A DNA stretch of 64,000 nucleotides from positions 24,870,529-24,934,528 of the forward strand of contig NC_135185.1 of the NCBI RefSeq assembly GCF_041146795.1. The letters run 5' to 3'. Positions within the stretch are counted from its first letter, which is position 1, and each line of letters opens with the position of its first letter. The stretch is from Maylandia zebra. Lineage: Eukaryota > Chordata > Actinopteri > Cichliformes > Cichlidae. The translations under genes were made by a program, and so were the position numbers. Shown one piece after another: positions 36,577-49,135 of this stretch. The notes below the pieces were generated by a model. That model did no database searches. It was not told where the DNA came from and saw only the letters and a list, made by a program, of their open reading frames with translations.

Positions 36577-37836
36577 CAGTTTTTTCTGATTGCTTAAGCA
36601 CATTTTTTGTAACTATTGGCTAATTTTGCAAAACTCTTCACACAAATAAGAAAACCTGTCACCTAATAATCAAAACATTGTAGTTCTCTTGCAAAAGCAA
36701 ACACAGCTAGATTAACTCTTCACACCTTCGTAAAAATGGTGTTTCCGTATCAAACAGTACACACAAGCCATCATCTACTAAGCACACAATGCGCCAACTG
36801 CACACTGATGGTATGAATACAAAACACATCTGGCTTTTGCTTTCTCTGCGCACAAGGTAGGCTATGTCAGTTTGAGCTCATACTTCTGTCATAGATCCAT
36901 AAGCATAGAGGGATCCAAACTTCAAGTACTGGTGTTTATTCAAACACATCAAAACAAACACAAGTGTTTATTTCCAAGTATAGGATTATTTGCAATCGCC
37001 ATAATGACTATATGGGTTACTTGGTCTGCAGTGAACATGCTTCCTCTGCCCCCAGCATCTGGTCATCTAGCAACTCTGTAAAGTAACAATTTCAGTATTT
37101 TTACATCAATGGTATTGGTGTGTTTCTCATTGGCATATGGCAGTGCTACAAATCTTTGTGCGAAGTGACTGTACTAACCGATTCTCTTTTCAAGATGTCC
37201 TTATGGTACTTGCTACAGTGTAGCGGCTCGAGTTAGGCTGGACCCGTTGGCCAGCTACCCTCAGGGTCATTCCACGGTTGATTACATGGTCCACTATTGT
37301 AGCTCTGATGTCATCAGCAATTCTATTTCTTACTCTTCCTACCCTTCCTCTCCCCCCTTCTCGTCTTCCTCTTGCTCCTCCTTGTCCTTGTCGTCCTCTT
37401 CATCCTACTTCTTCACCTCCACGTCCTCTTCCTCGGCCTCCTCTACTTCTCACTCTTTCTGCTCCCTCCATTGTACTCCGCACACACAGCTTACCTGTAT
37501 TATAGTGCTTAGGCTGATTGCAAAGTGAACTAATTATCTAAAAAAGTTTTCACATGTGAAAGTGTGCCAGACAGTTGGCAAGTTAGTGTTAATGATAGCC
37601 ATACATGTGTATACTTTTGCTAGGAGTGTGTTGGAAATTTGGTAATTGAGTGTTGTGCAGTGAATTGTGCCTACAGTTTTGCAAAGTGTGTGTTACAAAA
37701 TTGCAAACTGAGTGCAAAGCAGTTTTTGTGCTTTTAGTTTTGCAAACTCAGTGAGTGGTTTTGCTATAAGTCTGAATAGTTTTAGAGATTGTGCTACAGG
37801 AATCACAGTTAGGGTTTAAGCAATCAGAAAAAACTG
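36577..37836 (+). mobile_element. Tc1/mariner-type element C
   Basis: The ends CAGTTTTTTCTGATTGCTTA and TTTAAGCAATCAGAAAAAACTG lie between TA dinucleotides (36575-36576, 37837-37838). Copy 1's flank at about 23030 shows the empty site, GATGATAATA then AAACAAGGAGGTACTG, so the insertion followed the unit duplication. The - strand carries remains of the N-terminal transposase region (ATGGAGGGAGCAGAAAG complement near 37470, then a helix-turn-helix-like part). Confidence 0.88.
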
Positions 37837-37838
37837 TA

Positions 37839-39257
37839 AACGAAGGAAGTACTTTCTACTTTCACTCTGTCAATTTACCAGTAGTTTTCATTGGTAGCTA
37901 GCTGTTAGCTGTTAGGCTAGAGTTTGTAGACCACTTTATAAATGAGGACTGTGTGAAGGAGAGGCTGTTATAGTCAGGTGCACTGGTGGTTCACTGAACC
38001 GACAAGCTAGAGTCAGACACTGATTTTCTTTTGTTGGGTTGGGTGTACCGAACGGTGCAATCAGATAGAAGCGCAGATGTGCGCTAGATGCAATAAGCAC
38101 TATTTTATGGAATAAAATTATCTTTTTCTCAATTACATCCAAACAGTTTACAACATAACAGGTTAGTATATTTGTGTCATTCCACAAACATAACTAAGTT
38201 TCTTATCGATGCACGATCGGGAATCCTAAGATTCATCAGCATGTCCATAGGGGGAATTAATTGATGTCAGTGTTGGACAAAAGCAATGAAGAACAACTTA
38301 CCGCTAAAGAGACAGAGAAAATAGACAGTACATTTTTCCAAGCCTGGTGAAAAGCTGGTGTGTTGGATTCCAGCTTTCCTGTCTGGTGACTCAGACAGGT
38401 TGTCCTCTGCACTGTTCACATCTGCAACCAACCAACCCAGTGATGTCATGTTCTTAACTGGTACAAGGTGGCACTAAACATGCTTTAAAACCTTCAACCT
38501 TTAAGAAATATCCAGCTCCATAGACAGAGTTAAATATATGACAGTTGTTTAGAGTAGTGCTCCATGGTGTAAATTTGCCTTTATACATGTAGTGTTTCAT
38601 ATCCACATTAAAGGTTGGAGAGGCTTAATCTAGGAATTATACTTTGCAATCAGGGAGAGACGAAAGGAGCATTCATTGTGTTGTGTGCTTGTACATGCAG
38701 ATGGAATTAAACATTTACCACAGAGGGACGCTGGTGAAGCTTAAAATGACACTGTGCTTTTATTTTTTATTAGTCTCTGCCTCCATCATGTGGTTTAAAT
38801 GCAGTATTGCTCACTTATCTCAGTGGCTGTAAAGAAAGCAGTGTGATCTTCAGACTGCACTAACATCCTGTAAAGATGTGGGATCATTCTGAGAGTCAAC
38901 ATCCAAATATGTTTTGAATGGCCTACAAGAAACCTGGAATTCAAGGTGTATTGAAGAATAAATGTGGCATTGTAAAATATTAACTTTTACTGTTAGAATT
39001 ATGGCACTCTATTTTTGCCTTTTATAATGTATTTTCACGCATATTTGCACATGCTTTTTCTGTCATTCTTCTTTGCCATTTCTTCCCTTTCACCTGCATC
39101 ACATGTTGGTTTTTTTGTAATATTTCCTCATCACTGAGGATCTTATTGTCATGGTCACCCACTGGTGAAACCTTTTTTTAAAGAAAGGACTTCTTTTTCT
39201 TACCTTTAAACATTTGCAGGGTTCCCTCTGAAATGTATATGAGTTTTTGTAAATAAA
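37839..39257 (+). other. Rest of the 3' flank of copy 2
   Basis: No gene. Parts align with the flanks of copies 1 and 3 (38870-38935 with 44340-44400, and 39060-39350 with 23376-23650). The candidate poly(A) signal is AATAAA at 39252-39257, now about 5.9 kb from the stop codon because of the transposon insertions. Confidence 0.5.
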
Positions 39258-39909
39258 AACATGAAATCAAATTTGATCAGAGGATCTCTGCCTTTATTAA
39301 ATCCTTGCATTCTGATTGAATGCCTACAGTGAAAGCACATGATGATAACTGAGGGCCAGTTGAGTAAGTATAGTAATATTCTGAAAGATAAAATGAATGG
39401 AGGAATGTGGTTGGTGTTGACAAATGAGAAGATGTTCTGTATCCTTTGTGCTTTCCCACTTTTAACATTTTTTATGCTGACATGATTCATATTCTAGTAT
39501 TATCAGATTCCTTCTCATTTTTAATATTCTAAGACGCACACATGGAGAACTTCTTTTCACTGCTCGCTTATTCACAAGTACAGATGTCTTCTACATAAGC
39601 TGATTTCCTAAATGACATAAAAGGCTCAAGACTGTCCTTTCCAGGCAGGAATCAATCTTACAGTTCTTTAGCGACGCACACAACTCACACCATGCCTAGA
39701 TGTCCACTGTTGAGTCAGTTTGAAAGGTGGCTCTTGCTACCAGTTAGCTTAATCTCAGTGCTCTGGAGTCCAGACCAAGTCTGGTCTAAAGACAAATATC
39801 GGTACCAAGCAATGATACAAAATATTAAATCAATAAAACTTTCATAAAAAAGGGTCATCATTGCAGATGAAACATTAAAAACTCTCAATCTCCTTAAAAA
39901 AATACAGTC

Positions 39910-40784
39910 GTTGTTGGACATTTTTTTTCAATGTAGCAGCAAAATGTGACTCAAAGGACAGAGCAATAACAAGAATAACCCACAAATACTTATAGCTAGC
40001 CACCAGTTCAATGGCTGCACCATTCATTGCACGATGAGGGGATGGCTTCCTGAATTCAATTACCATGTCCTTAGTTTTCAAGGTGTTGAAATTTAAAAAC
40101 GACTGATAACACCAAGAAACAAACTCATATCTCCTTTGTAATTTTTTTTTTACCTTAGAGATATTCCCTTCAATAAAAGCTGTCTTCCTTTCATGAATCA
40201 GCCTCGAAGACCATGGTTTGTTATTTGGGAAAACTATGCACAACTTTTAAAGGAATAATCATATCTCTACAAAAGCTGCAGATAACGTTGATCAGTTCAT
40301 TAATGTTTTCGGATGACTCTGTAAACACCGACCAGTCAGTGCAGGCAAAGCAGCCCTGCAGGTCTAAAGAGACGTTGTTATCATACTTTTGTGGGGTGTT
40401 TCCTCGCCTTCTCTCTCCGTAGCACAGTCCTATAAACAGGCAGGAGATGCACCGTGTTTTGGTCAGAGGATCTGAGTGCGGGGCCTGCCACAGATGTATA
40501 CGCACCTTTAATGGAACCATAACAAAGATCCAGAAGCGTGTAGGAGAATTGACATATTTATAGAAAGTGCCCAGTGTTTTCTTCAAATTACAGTAATTAA
40601 AGTCCAACAGAATAACAGAGGGACAGAGGGATTGGAGCGAGTACACGGGGGTGTCAGTCGCAATCTTCGAATTTGCTTTCGGATGGACGTAATTAACGGT
40701 GACGTTGATCTGCGGGAATTCCCTCGGCAGGTGACGGCCTGATAGACAAGAGAAGCTCAGTGTTTGGCAGATACACCTGTTCAC
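39910..40784 (-). pseudogene. L2/Rex-type LINE ORF2 fragment
   Basis: Two - strand frames belong to one broken LINE. 40221-40784 encodes the region between endonuclease and reverse transcriptase (LLDFNYCNLKKTLGTFYKYV, LQGCFACTDWSVFTESSENI). 39910-40243 encodes a piece of the thumb side (SFLNFNTLKTKDMVIEFRK, VASYKYLWVIL, QQRLYFFKEI). The catalytic FADD part between them is missing. The matching site in the spacer of copy 1 (about 24103) lacks it, so it inserted after duplication. Confidence 0.8.
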
Positions 40785-41224
40785 GGTAAAGTTTTTACAC
40801 TATTTCTAAATAATATATTCCTCCTTCTTTCTGTAAGTTTATGCTTATGTATATGATGGAAGAAGATGGCACAGCGACACAGGGCCTGCTCCTACTCTGG
40901 TTCCTGTTTTATTTTAGGGTGATTTAAAATAATCGGTAACACATTTTGCAGCATTTTTTTTTTTAAAGAAAATTACATGTAACCAAGATCTGTGAATAGT
41001 GGCAGTGACTTTTCATACACAAACTAACAACTATAACCCCCACATTTTTATGTCTCGTATCAGCATGTGCCAGACATTCTCCTTTTTAAGGGCCAGTTTT
41101 CCTGTGTAAGCAGCTCATTTCTTTACTTGGTAACATTATTTCTTTGTTGTTGTTCTTCTTGGTGCTTGTTATTGTCAGGTGTATGAAACTGTGGAGGTGA
41201 ACTTTACGTATTTTGGACCATTTG

Positions 41225-41383
41225 GGGCTTTCCTAAGAAGACTGAAGCGACACCTCCTCCGTCTTGCCCCGAGAGAACACTCCCACTCACACAGTCTGAT
41301 GCATAAATTCCCTCTCTGTCAGAGAAGTCATGCTATTGCTGAACTGCAGCTGTAAATTCATTAATCAACAGAAGAAGCAGACG
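41225..41383 (+). other. 5' non-coding exon of ptafr-like copy 3
   Basis: It aligns with the exons at 24.5, 30.0 and 50.5 kb: GGGCTTTCCTAAGAAGACTG, ACACCTCCTCCGTCTTGCCC, GAGAACACTCCCACTCACAC, CTGTCAGAGAAGTCATG. The donor is ACG/GTAAGTGTAC with GT at 41384. The acceptor at 42704-42705 gives an intron of about 1.3 kb. The 5' boundary is where similarity begins, not a mapped start site. Confidence 0.6.
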
Positions 41384-42024
41384 GTAAGTGTACGGTTCTT
41401 TCTGTAATGTTTCTTTTAAAATGACACAGAGGATATATTATCACAGCAGGTCATGTAACATCAACTAACCATTGATAAAGCAATTACAGTAATTTCAGTG
41501 TGGCACATATTCAGAAAAAAATACAGTAAAACTAACAACAAACAGAGATTATTATCTACTTATTTACTGTTGGACTGTTGTTCTTTATCGTAAGTGGGTT
41601 TCAAGCTTGTTCAGTGACAGATTCTCCTTGTATGTATTTAGGTTGTAAGAGTTTGCACTGTGATTCAGTGTCAGCTGTTTTACAGCAGTTCATAGTCTGA
41701 GAACCACGTCCTGGTTCAACCTTTGACCCTTTTTGCACTACTTTCTGTTTTAATTCTGACGTTTATCTTTGACTGAATTCAGGCCACGTGAGAGAGATCT
41801 CTAGTTCTGTAATCACTTTAGCGTAAGCAATAAAATGAACATAAACAAGTCAGAAATCCAACCCCAGTCTTTCCCTCATGGTCTACAACTGAGGCTTCAT
41901 GATGTATAGTCTATTGCCTTTATTTTCAGGGCCGTGTCCACTTAATACCACGCTATATGGTTATATGGCATTTTAGTTAATATAAAGCATAGAACTGAGG
42001 CACTTCAAATAATTCCATCCCAAC

Positions 42025-42345
42025 ACAGGATAAAGCGCCCTGCCACAACACAAAAATGGTTCAGCAGTGGTTTGAGAGGCACAACAACAAGTTTGAAGTA
42101 TTGGCTTGGCTTCAAAATTAACCAGATCTCAATCCAGTCATGCATCTTGTGAGTTCTCCAGGACAAACAAGTCAGATCCATGACTTCATCCAGGACTTCA
42201 AAGATCTGTTACTGTCTTGGTGCCAGATACACACCTCTGGGGGTCTAGTGGATTCCATGCCTGGATGGTTCATGGCTGTTTTAGAAGCAAATGGGGGAGG
42301 AACACAACATTAGGCAGGTGGCATAATGTTATGCCTGATTGGTGT
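42025..42345 (+). pseudogene. Tc1-like transposase C-terminal relic
   Basis: Read across frames, this matches the end of fish Tc1 transposases: KAPCHNTKMVQQWFERHNN, EVLAWLQ, then degenerate PDLNP, QDLKDLLLSWCQ-like, RGLVDSMPGWF-like and the tail equivalent to QH-stop-AGG. Stops and frameshifts are present, for example a stop right after LQN. It lies in the intron of ptafr-like copy 3. No inverted ends were identified. Confidence 0.8.
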
Positions 42346-42711
42346 ATACATTAATACATCTTAAATTAATTTAATGGCTAAAAAGGTGATGAAAGGGACA
42401 CAATATTTGACTGGTAAATACATTTTTACAAATAAATACTGATACACAACTTAGTCCTTGAAGCAGGAGAAATGTTGTTGCTTGTTACTTTCATTATTTT
42501 AAACCTATTGTAGTCATTTACTGTTGTTTTTATTTATTTGTTGCTTTTATTTATTATACCTGCCTTCAATGGAAGGACAACAAAAATAAGTTATTCTCAA
42601 AGGCTTTTCCCTCCATTGTACGCTTTACCTTTGTCATCTGCATCAAAACTCTGCTCATCTGTCACAGGACACTGTATTTATGGTAATGTATTTTGTTTCC
42701 CACAGACAAGG

Positions 42712-43938
42712 ATGACTCAATCAGTTACTATGACAACGATGAGTAGTGTGGAGTCCACAACCATTAATTCCACTGAGAGTCCGTTCCTGGACTCTCAGTT
42801 TCGTTATGTGTTCATCCCGGTTTTCTACATCATCTTCTTCATCCTGGGCTTCATCTCTAACCTCTATGTGCTGTTTGTCCTGCGCTGCCTTCGTCAATTC
42901 AAGGCCATGGGAGAAATTCACATTTATATGACCAACTTGACCATTGCTGATCTTCTGTTTGTGTGTGCTCTTCCCTTTTGGATTGACTATTATATCCGTG
43001 AGGGAGACTGGGTTTATGGAGACGTCATGTGCCGGGTGACAGGCACCTTCTTTTTCATCAACACCTACGGCACCATCCTCTTCCTTTCAGCCATCAGCAT
43101 CAACAGATGCTGGGCGGTGACTCGGCCTCTAGACGCAGCCTCGTCAAACCGCAGAATTCGTGGAATTATTGTTTGTATTTGTATCTGGGTGTTTGTTCTG
43201 ACGATTTCTGTTCCTTTTCTGGTGAGTCCAGGGATCAACGTGCACCGTAAAAACAACACTGACATACGTCGCTGTTTTGAGGGATACCAGGGTGGAACTA
43301 ATGACAAGAAGAAAAAAGTGGCTGTCACTCATTTTCTAATAATTGGATTGTTTTTTGTTGTCTTTTTACTCATTGTGATATGCAATGTCCTTATTGCTCG
43401 AATTTTAGTTTGTAAAAATTCTCCTCAGTCAGAAAGTCAGTCTTCAGGAACACAGTCTAAAAAGCTCACTGTGACATCCATATTTAAATGGCCCACAGGG
43501 GTAAAACGGAGGGCTCTCCAGATGTTGCTGGCAGTGGTGGGAGTGTTTGTTCTGTGTTTCCTGCCACACCACATAGTTCAAGGCCCCTGGGCTCTGGCAG
43601 TGCTGGAGATCGAAGACGGCTTCGGCCACGTGAAGTACAGCGAGACCACTCGTCAGTTGCTGAGCGACGCTCATCAGATCACCCTGGTTCTTATGGGCCT
43701 CAACTGCATTTTGGATCCTGTAGTTTATTATTTTGCCACAGGGAAGTTTAGAGGACTCATCAAGGCCCACATTACAAAATTAATCACATTCACCCAAACT
43801 CGGAGCTACCACTTAAACCAGCCTGCATCACCTGTTTGCACTCTGGTAGCAAATCAGAGGCCTCATAGGAAACCCACAACGGCTGGGGTGGAGGACCAAA
43901 GTCAACATGGTAGGAGGAACTCATTGGTTATTTTATAA
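42712..43938 (+). CDS. Platelet-activating-factor-receptor-like GPCR, copy 3
   Basis: 408 residues from the ATG that follows the acceptor (TTTCCCACAG/ACAAGG). The frame is open for 58 more codons upstream, but these lie in the conserved intron end, so that start is rejected. It is closest to copy 1: TM4-ECL2-TM5 and the loop SPQSESQSSGTQSKKLTV are the same. It has an NST glycosylation sequon in the N-terminus, N-R-C at the DRY position, and LITFTQTR in place of the LIPCTQTR cysteine region of helix 8. The tail is distinct (VEDQSQHGRRNSLVIL) but keeps the VIL end. Class A GPCR at the plasma membrane; lipid ligand by family inference. Confidence 0.9.
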   Translation: MTQSVTMTTMSSVESTTINSTESPFLDSQFRYVFIPVFYIIFFILGFISNLYVLFVLRCLRQFKAMGEIHIYMTNLTIADLLFVCALPFWIDYYIREGDWVYGDVMCRVTGTFFFINTYGTILFLSAISINRCWAVTRPLDAASSNRRIRGIIVCICIWVFVLTISVPFLVSPGINVHRKNNTDIRRCFEGYQGGTNDKKKKVAVTHFLIIGLFFVVFLLIVICNVLIARILVCKNSPQSESQSSGTQSKKLTVTSIFKWPTGVKRRALQMLLAVVGVFVLCFLPHHIVQGPWALAVLEIEDGFGHVKYSETTRQLLSDAHQITLVLMGLNCILDPVVYYFATGKFRGLIKAHITKLITFTQTRSYHLNQPASPVCTLVANQRPHRKPTTAGVEDQSQHGRRNSLVIL

Positions 43939-44777
43939 AGTATTTTCAAAAATCTCACTGATCCAGGATTTTGAACCAAACCACATCTCAGATAAGATTC
44001 TCTCCATTTCATGACAGAGATGAAATGGAGAGCATGTCCACATTAAAGGTTGGAGAGGCTTGTTAGCCTTATTCTAGGAATTATACTCTGGAATCAGGGA
44101 GAGGAGGATATATGGTGTTGTGTGCTTGTACACGTGGAGTTAACCATTTACCACAGAGGGAGGCTGGTGCTGCTTAAATCTACAGTGAGTCAGAGCGGTG
44201 GTTCACGCAGTTCACAATCCACTGTATAGAGCCTTCTTGAAAGACTCCCCTACTGTGCTTTTATTAGTCTCTGCCTCCATCATGTGGTTTAAATGCAGTA
44301 TTGCTCACTTATCTCAGTGGCTGTAAAGAAAGCAGTGTGATCTTCAAACTGCACTAACATCCCGTAAAGATGTGGGATCATTCTGAGAGTCAACATCCAA
44401 AGTTTTGAAGAAACATGGAAACTATTCCTGAAGATTACTTAAAGAGTATTCAAGGTGCATTAAAGAATAATTGTGGTATTGTAAAATATTAACTTTTGCT
44501 GTTGTTAGAATTATGGACACTCGTGTTTTGCCTTTTATACTGTATTTTCATGCATATTTGCACATACTTCAATTAACCTCTGCCCTTGTCCATCTTCTTT
44601 TTCAAAATATAAGGAAACAAGCTGTACCTCAAGACTTTTTCACAATGTTGTACATATTGACCTATACCTCTAACGGACCTGTACCAATAACTGGTTTTAA
44701 TATAAATACAAGAAATATGTCATTTATGACACATCATCTTGTGGAAGTTGTTCTCTCTGAAAGTTTTTGTAAATAAA
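43939..44777 (+). promoter_or_regulatory. 3' flank of copy 3 with candidate poly(A) signal
   Basis: This aligns with the flanks of copies 1 and 2 and ends in GTAAATAAAAACATGAAATC (AATAAA 44772-44777). No inserted element of the 36.6-kb family is present here. Confidence 0.5.
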
Positions 44778-47150
44778 AACATGAAATCTAATTTGATCAG
44801 ATGACCTCGGCCTTTATTAATTTCTTCCATTCTGATTGAATGCCTACAATGAGGGTTAACCTTTTCTTCACTTAATAGAGGAGGGGTGGAGAACTTGTGC
44901 AGACGCCTGGTAATGAACTAATCATTTGATTCAGGTGTGTTGACCCAGGGTGATATCTAAAACCTGCAGGACACCGGACCTTGAGGCCTGGAGTTCCCAA
45001 CCCGTGTAAAAGAGTTACTTGATGGAACTGAATGCTTGTGGTAACCTGTGGAAACACTCCTTGTTAGAAGGATAAAGCATTACCCTCACAGTGTGAAGGG
45101 TTGACTAAGACACAGGAGTGTGAAGTGTTGAAAGTGAAACTGTTAAACGCTTACAAGCCGTGTGTGGGTGTATGATAACATCCTGTTCCAGTAGTGATGA
45201 TAGTTGTTGGTAAAGCTGACAACTGCATGGAAATGAAACTACAGTAACAATAACAACTGTAGAGTAGGGAGGAGTCACACAGGACAGGATCCCTGACTGG
45301 AGGTCAAAGACCATTGCCATGAGGAAGGACTACGAGGAGAACAAATCAGGGAGCGCTAAGTCTAAACCAGGGCCTCTCCCCACAAATGTTTTCTGTTTCA
45401 ATGTGTCTAATATGTGCTTTGAATTACGAATTGTTCTCCAGTTCTCTGTGTCCTGACACTGAGAGCTCCACAGTTGTGCATCCTGAATCTCTAAATTGTT
45501 ACCTAAAATAATGTGAACTGATAAATTGCCTCCTGAACTTCTCTCAGTAAAAAAGATGTACAGGTACAGGGTGAATTTGTATATGTTGCTATATCATTTT
45601 TATGTTTTGTCAACATTAAATGAAGGCAAAGAAACAAAAACTGTCCCACAAAATGCCTGTGGACATCTTTGATGTGTTATATTTGGAGTGATGAAAATAT
45701 GCTAATGAAATCAAACAAAACATCAATCGGATCTTTATTTAAACTAGCTGATTAACTGTCATCATTATGACTAATAGCTTCAATTATGACTCACTGATGA
45801 GACAGAAACGTGTGAAATTAGATGCCTGGCAGCTTGTAAATTAATCACAGACATTAATGAAATGTATGATGCAGAAGATTAAAAAAAAACAGCCAAAAAA
45901 AAACCCATCCCAGAAACTTAAAACGACTCTGGTTTTAATTTGGGCAAATTAAAGACCTGCTTTATCTTGAAAGAAAGTAAGAGACTTAGTAAGAGACAGT
46001 ATATCCTCAGTTTCTTAACGTAAAACTAATGGAGTCAGGGCCGGTACAGAGTGCTTGTTCGTTTTAGTCCCCTTGTTTTCCACTGAGTTATTGGTTCTAT
46101 CACTAGTTAGCAAAGTTTATGTAAGTTCAGTAACCTCAACCAACCTTCACTCGGTGATGTGATGTTCTGTACTAGCACAAGATGGTGCTAAACACGTTCT
46201 AAAAATGTTAATTTTAAGCACTTATTTCTTAAATCCGGCCTCACAGACAGTGTTACATCTATATCTACGCAAAGTTTGGCAACTCTAAGATTGGTTGCAG
46301 TGGCTCAGCATGGGGGAAAGAATCACAATATGTTTGTTATATTGCGTAAGTATATAAAGAAAACACTTTAGATGCTTACCATTTGTTTCAGAAACAAGAG
46401 CATTTTGTCCTTTTCCCCCCTATTACATCACAACAACTTGATTGGTCAGTTTCAGTGTTGATCCTGGAGCAACATTATTTTGATGATACAAGTACAACAT
46501 CAACAGGGAGATATCTGTTAATCAACTCTGACCATGGCTGTGCAACAGTCACAAAACACAATGCATCATTGCATATTCACCACAGAACAGCAAACTAACC
46601 TGTTTATCCTTCACAACACTGCCTTGTATTTTCATGCAACTGTTGAACAACACAAATTTAGCATACCTCAGTTTGTTTTACAAAACACAGCTTTAAATTT
46701 CCAGTTTATCAAATGCTACTGAGCAGTCCTTACTTTTAAATATAACCTCTCTTCTTCCTCTCCTGACTTACATCTCTCTCCATCTCTGAGTGAGGTTATT
46801 GCTCACTCTTTTCTCACTTTGAATTACAGCAGCTCTACTTTTAGCTATCAGACAAACTAGGAGATTAACTGCATTGAACCAGTTTGTGTGTTTGCTCTTA
46901 TTTGTTAATCTCAAGAAACATTGCATCTAAAATGGGCTCCTACTTAAAAAGCTATACTCCCTTTATTCCTGCTCCTCTTCTGTAGAGCTAGCTAGCTATA
47001 GAAGTAGCACGATCAAACTTACGGATAAATTTATGAAGTACATTCCAGGGTCCTTAATAGCCAGAAACGATTAAGCTAGGTGGCTAATATGTATATACAT
47101 GCAAATGTGTTTTAATTGTCCGTTTAACTCTTCATTTACCATGGACCCGC
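44778..47150. other. Spacer between copies 3 and 4
   Basis: No gene recognised. 45560-45750 and 46380-46720 repeat the segment at 24.73-25.19 kb. The rest is AT-rich with short frames only. Confidence 0.5.
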
Positions 47151-47159
47151 CGGCAGGCC

Positions 47160-49135
47160 CATTTTACAGCGCTGTTTACATGACTGTAACTCCATCATGT
47201 GGCACAGCATCAAGGCCATCACCAACTACAGGAAGACAACAACTGCCTACGAGGGTGACGCCTCCCTACCAGATGCGCTGAACAACTTCTATGAACAGTT
47301 TGACACTCAGAATGGCGTGTTGGTGTGTCAGGTTCTGTGTCTCTTTGCAGAGTTAACTCTCAGAAAGCTGCTGGTCCAGATAACATCCCTGGGTGAGAGC
47401 TTCATTGAGCACTGCTGCTGTCCCAACTTGCTTCAAGGCCACCACCCTCTTTCCTATGCCAAAGAAGTCCCCAGTGTCCTGCCTCAATGACTGCCGTCTT
47501 ATTTTTCTGATTCCCATCATGATGTAGTGCTTTGAGAGGCTCGTCATGACTCACATTAAGACCAGGTTGCCACCCACGCTGGACCCACAGCAGTTTGCAT
47601 ATCGCCCAAACCAGTCAACAGATGATGCCATCGCCACCACCCTACATCTTGCTGTCACCCACCTGGACAATAAAGACACATATATACGAATGCTATTCAT
47701 AGACTTCAGTTCAGCATTCAGCACAATCATTCCTCAGCACCTGATTGGAAAACTGAGCTTGCTGGGCTTGAACACCTCCCTGTGAAACTGTATCCTGGAC
47801 TTTCTGACAGAGAAACCTCAGAGAGCCCAGATCGGTAACAGCATCTCCAACACCACCACACTGAGCACTGGAGCCCCTCAGGGCTGTGTGCTCAGCCTAC
47901 TGCTGTTCACTCTGCTGACTCACGACTGCGCAGCAATGCACAGTTAAAACCACATTATCAAGTTCGCCGATGACACGACTGTGGTGGGTCTCATCAGTAA
48001 GGACGATGAGTCAGCATACAGAGAGGAGGTGCAACAGCTAACGGACCTGTAAATGGTAAATGGCCTGTATTTATATAGCGCTTTACTAGTCCCTAAGGAC
48101 CCCAAAGCGCTTTACATATCCAGTCATCCACCCATTCACACACACACTGGTGATGGCAAGCTACATTGTAGCCACAGCTGCCCTGGGGCGCACTGACAGA
48201 GGCGAGGCTGCCGGACACTGGCGCCACCGGGCCCTCTGACCACCACCAGTAGGCAACGGGTGAAGTGTCTTGCCCAAGGACACAACGATCGAGACTGTCC
48301 AAGCTGGGGCTTGAACCAGCAACCTTCCGATTACAAGGCGAACTCCCAACTCTTGAGCCACGATCGCCCCTGTGTAGAGTCAACAACCTGTCTCTGAACA
48401 TGGACAAAACAAAATAGATGGTTGTTGGCTTCAGGAGAGAATGGAGAGATCACTGTCCACTTAACATCAATGGATCCTCTGTGGAAGTCGTCAAGAGCAC
48501 CAAATTCCTTGATGTTCACTTGGCGGAGAACCTCTCCCGGTCCCTCAGCACCAGCTGCATAATTAAGAATGGTAATGGTAAATGAAGGCCCAACAGCGTC
48601 TCTACTTCCTGCGGAAGCTGAGAAAAGCCCATCTCCCACTACCCATTCTCACCCCCTTCTACAAAGCGACTATCGAGAGCATTCTAAGCAGCTGCATAAC
48701 TGTCTGATATGGTAACTGCAGCGTATCAAACCACAATACCCCACAACAAATGGTGAGATCAGCGGAGAAGATTATTGAAGCCATCACAGACACCTATCAG
48801 ACTCGCTGCATCCGCAAAGCCATCAGCATTGTGGAGGATCCCACACACCCCTCTCACACACTCTTCACCCTGCTGGCTTCTGGCAAGAGGTACCGGAGTA
48901 TTCGGGCCCTCACTGCCAGACTGTGAAACAGCTTCTTCCCCCAGGCCGTCAGACTGCTGAACACTCAGTGACGGGAATGACAAAAACACACGCATACCTT
49001 CATACACGTCACTACCAAGCACTCATCTGCAGAATCTTATACACACACACATTCATACAACTAGTTACTTTTTGCACAATACTCAGTCTTTTGCACATTA
49101 TATTGCACTGTTGTGTCTGTATCATTCTGTTAAAT
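47160..49135 (+). pseudogene. L2/Rex-type LINE, broken, with a SINE inside
   Basis: Degenerate ORF2. From SIKAITNYRKTTTAY and LNNFYEQFDTQN it runs through the reverse-transcriptase motifs [23 protein letters not shown] and KFADDTTVVG (about 47964) to the C-terminal RYRSIRALTARL/SFFPQAVRLLN region at about 48890-48965. There are several stops and frameshifts. A - strand SINE splits it at 48051-48369. The downstream end is in AT-rich sequence near 49135. Confidence 0.85.
48051..48369 (-). mobile_element. tRNA-derived SINE inserted in the LINE
   Basis: Complement of the SINE at 33.73 kb: its head GGGGCGATCGTGGCTCAAG lies at the right end and its tail (AAATGGTAAATGGCC) at the left. The bases CCTGT occur on both sides (48046-48050 and just past the head), a possible short target duplication. 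Removing it restores the LINE reading L-T-D-L...V-N-N-L-S-L-N. Confidence 0.9.

Noticed and set aside
42538-42711. Upstream in-frame extension of copy 3 (58 extra codons)
   Set aside because: The segment is the conserved intron end with a pyrimidine tract and CAG acceptor. The other copies lack an equivalent open extension, and the added peptide has no receptor feature.
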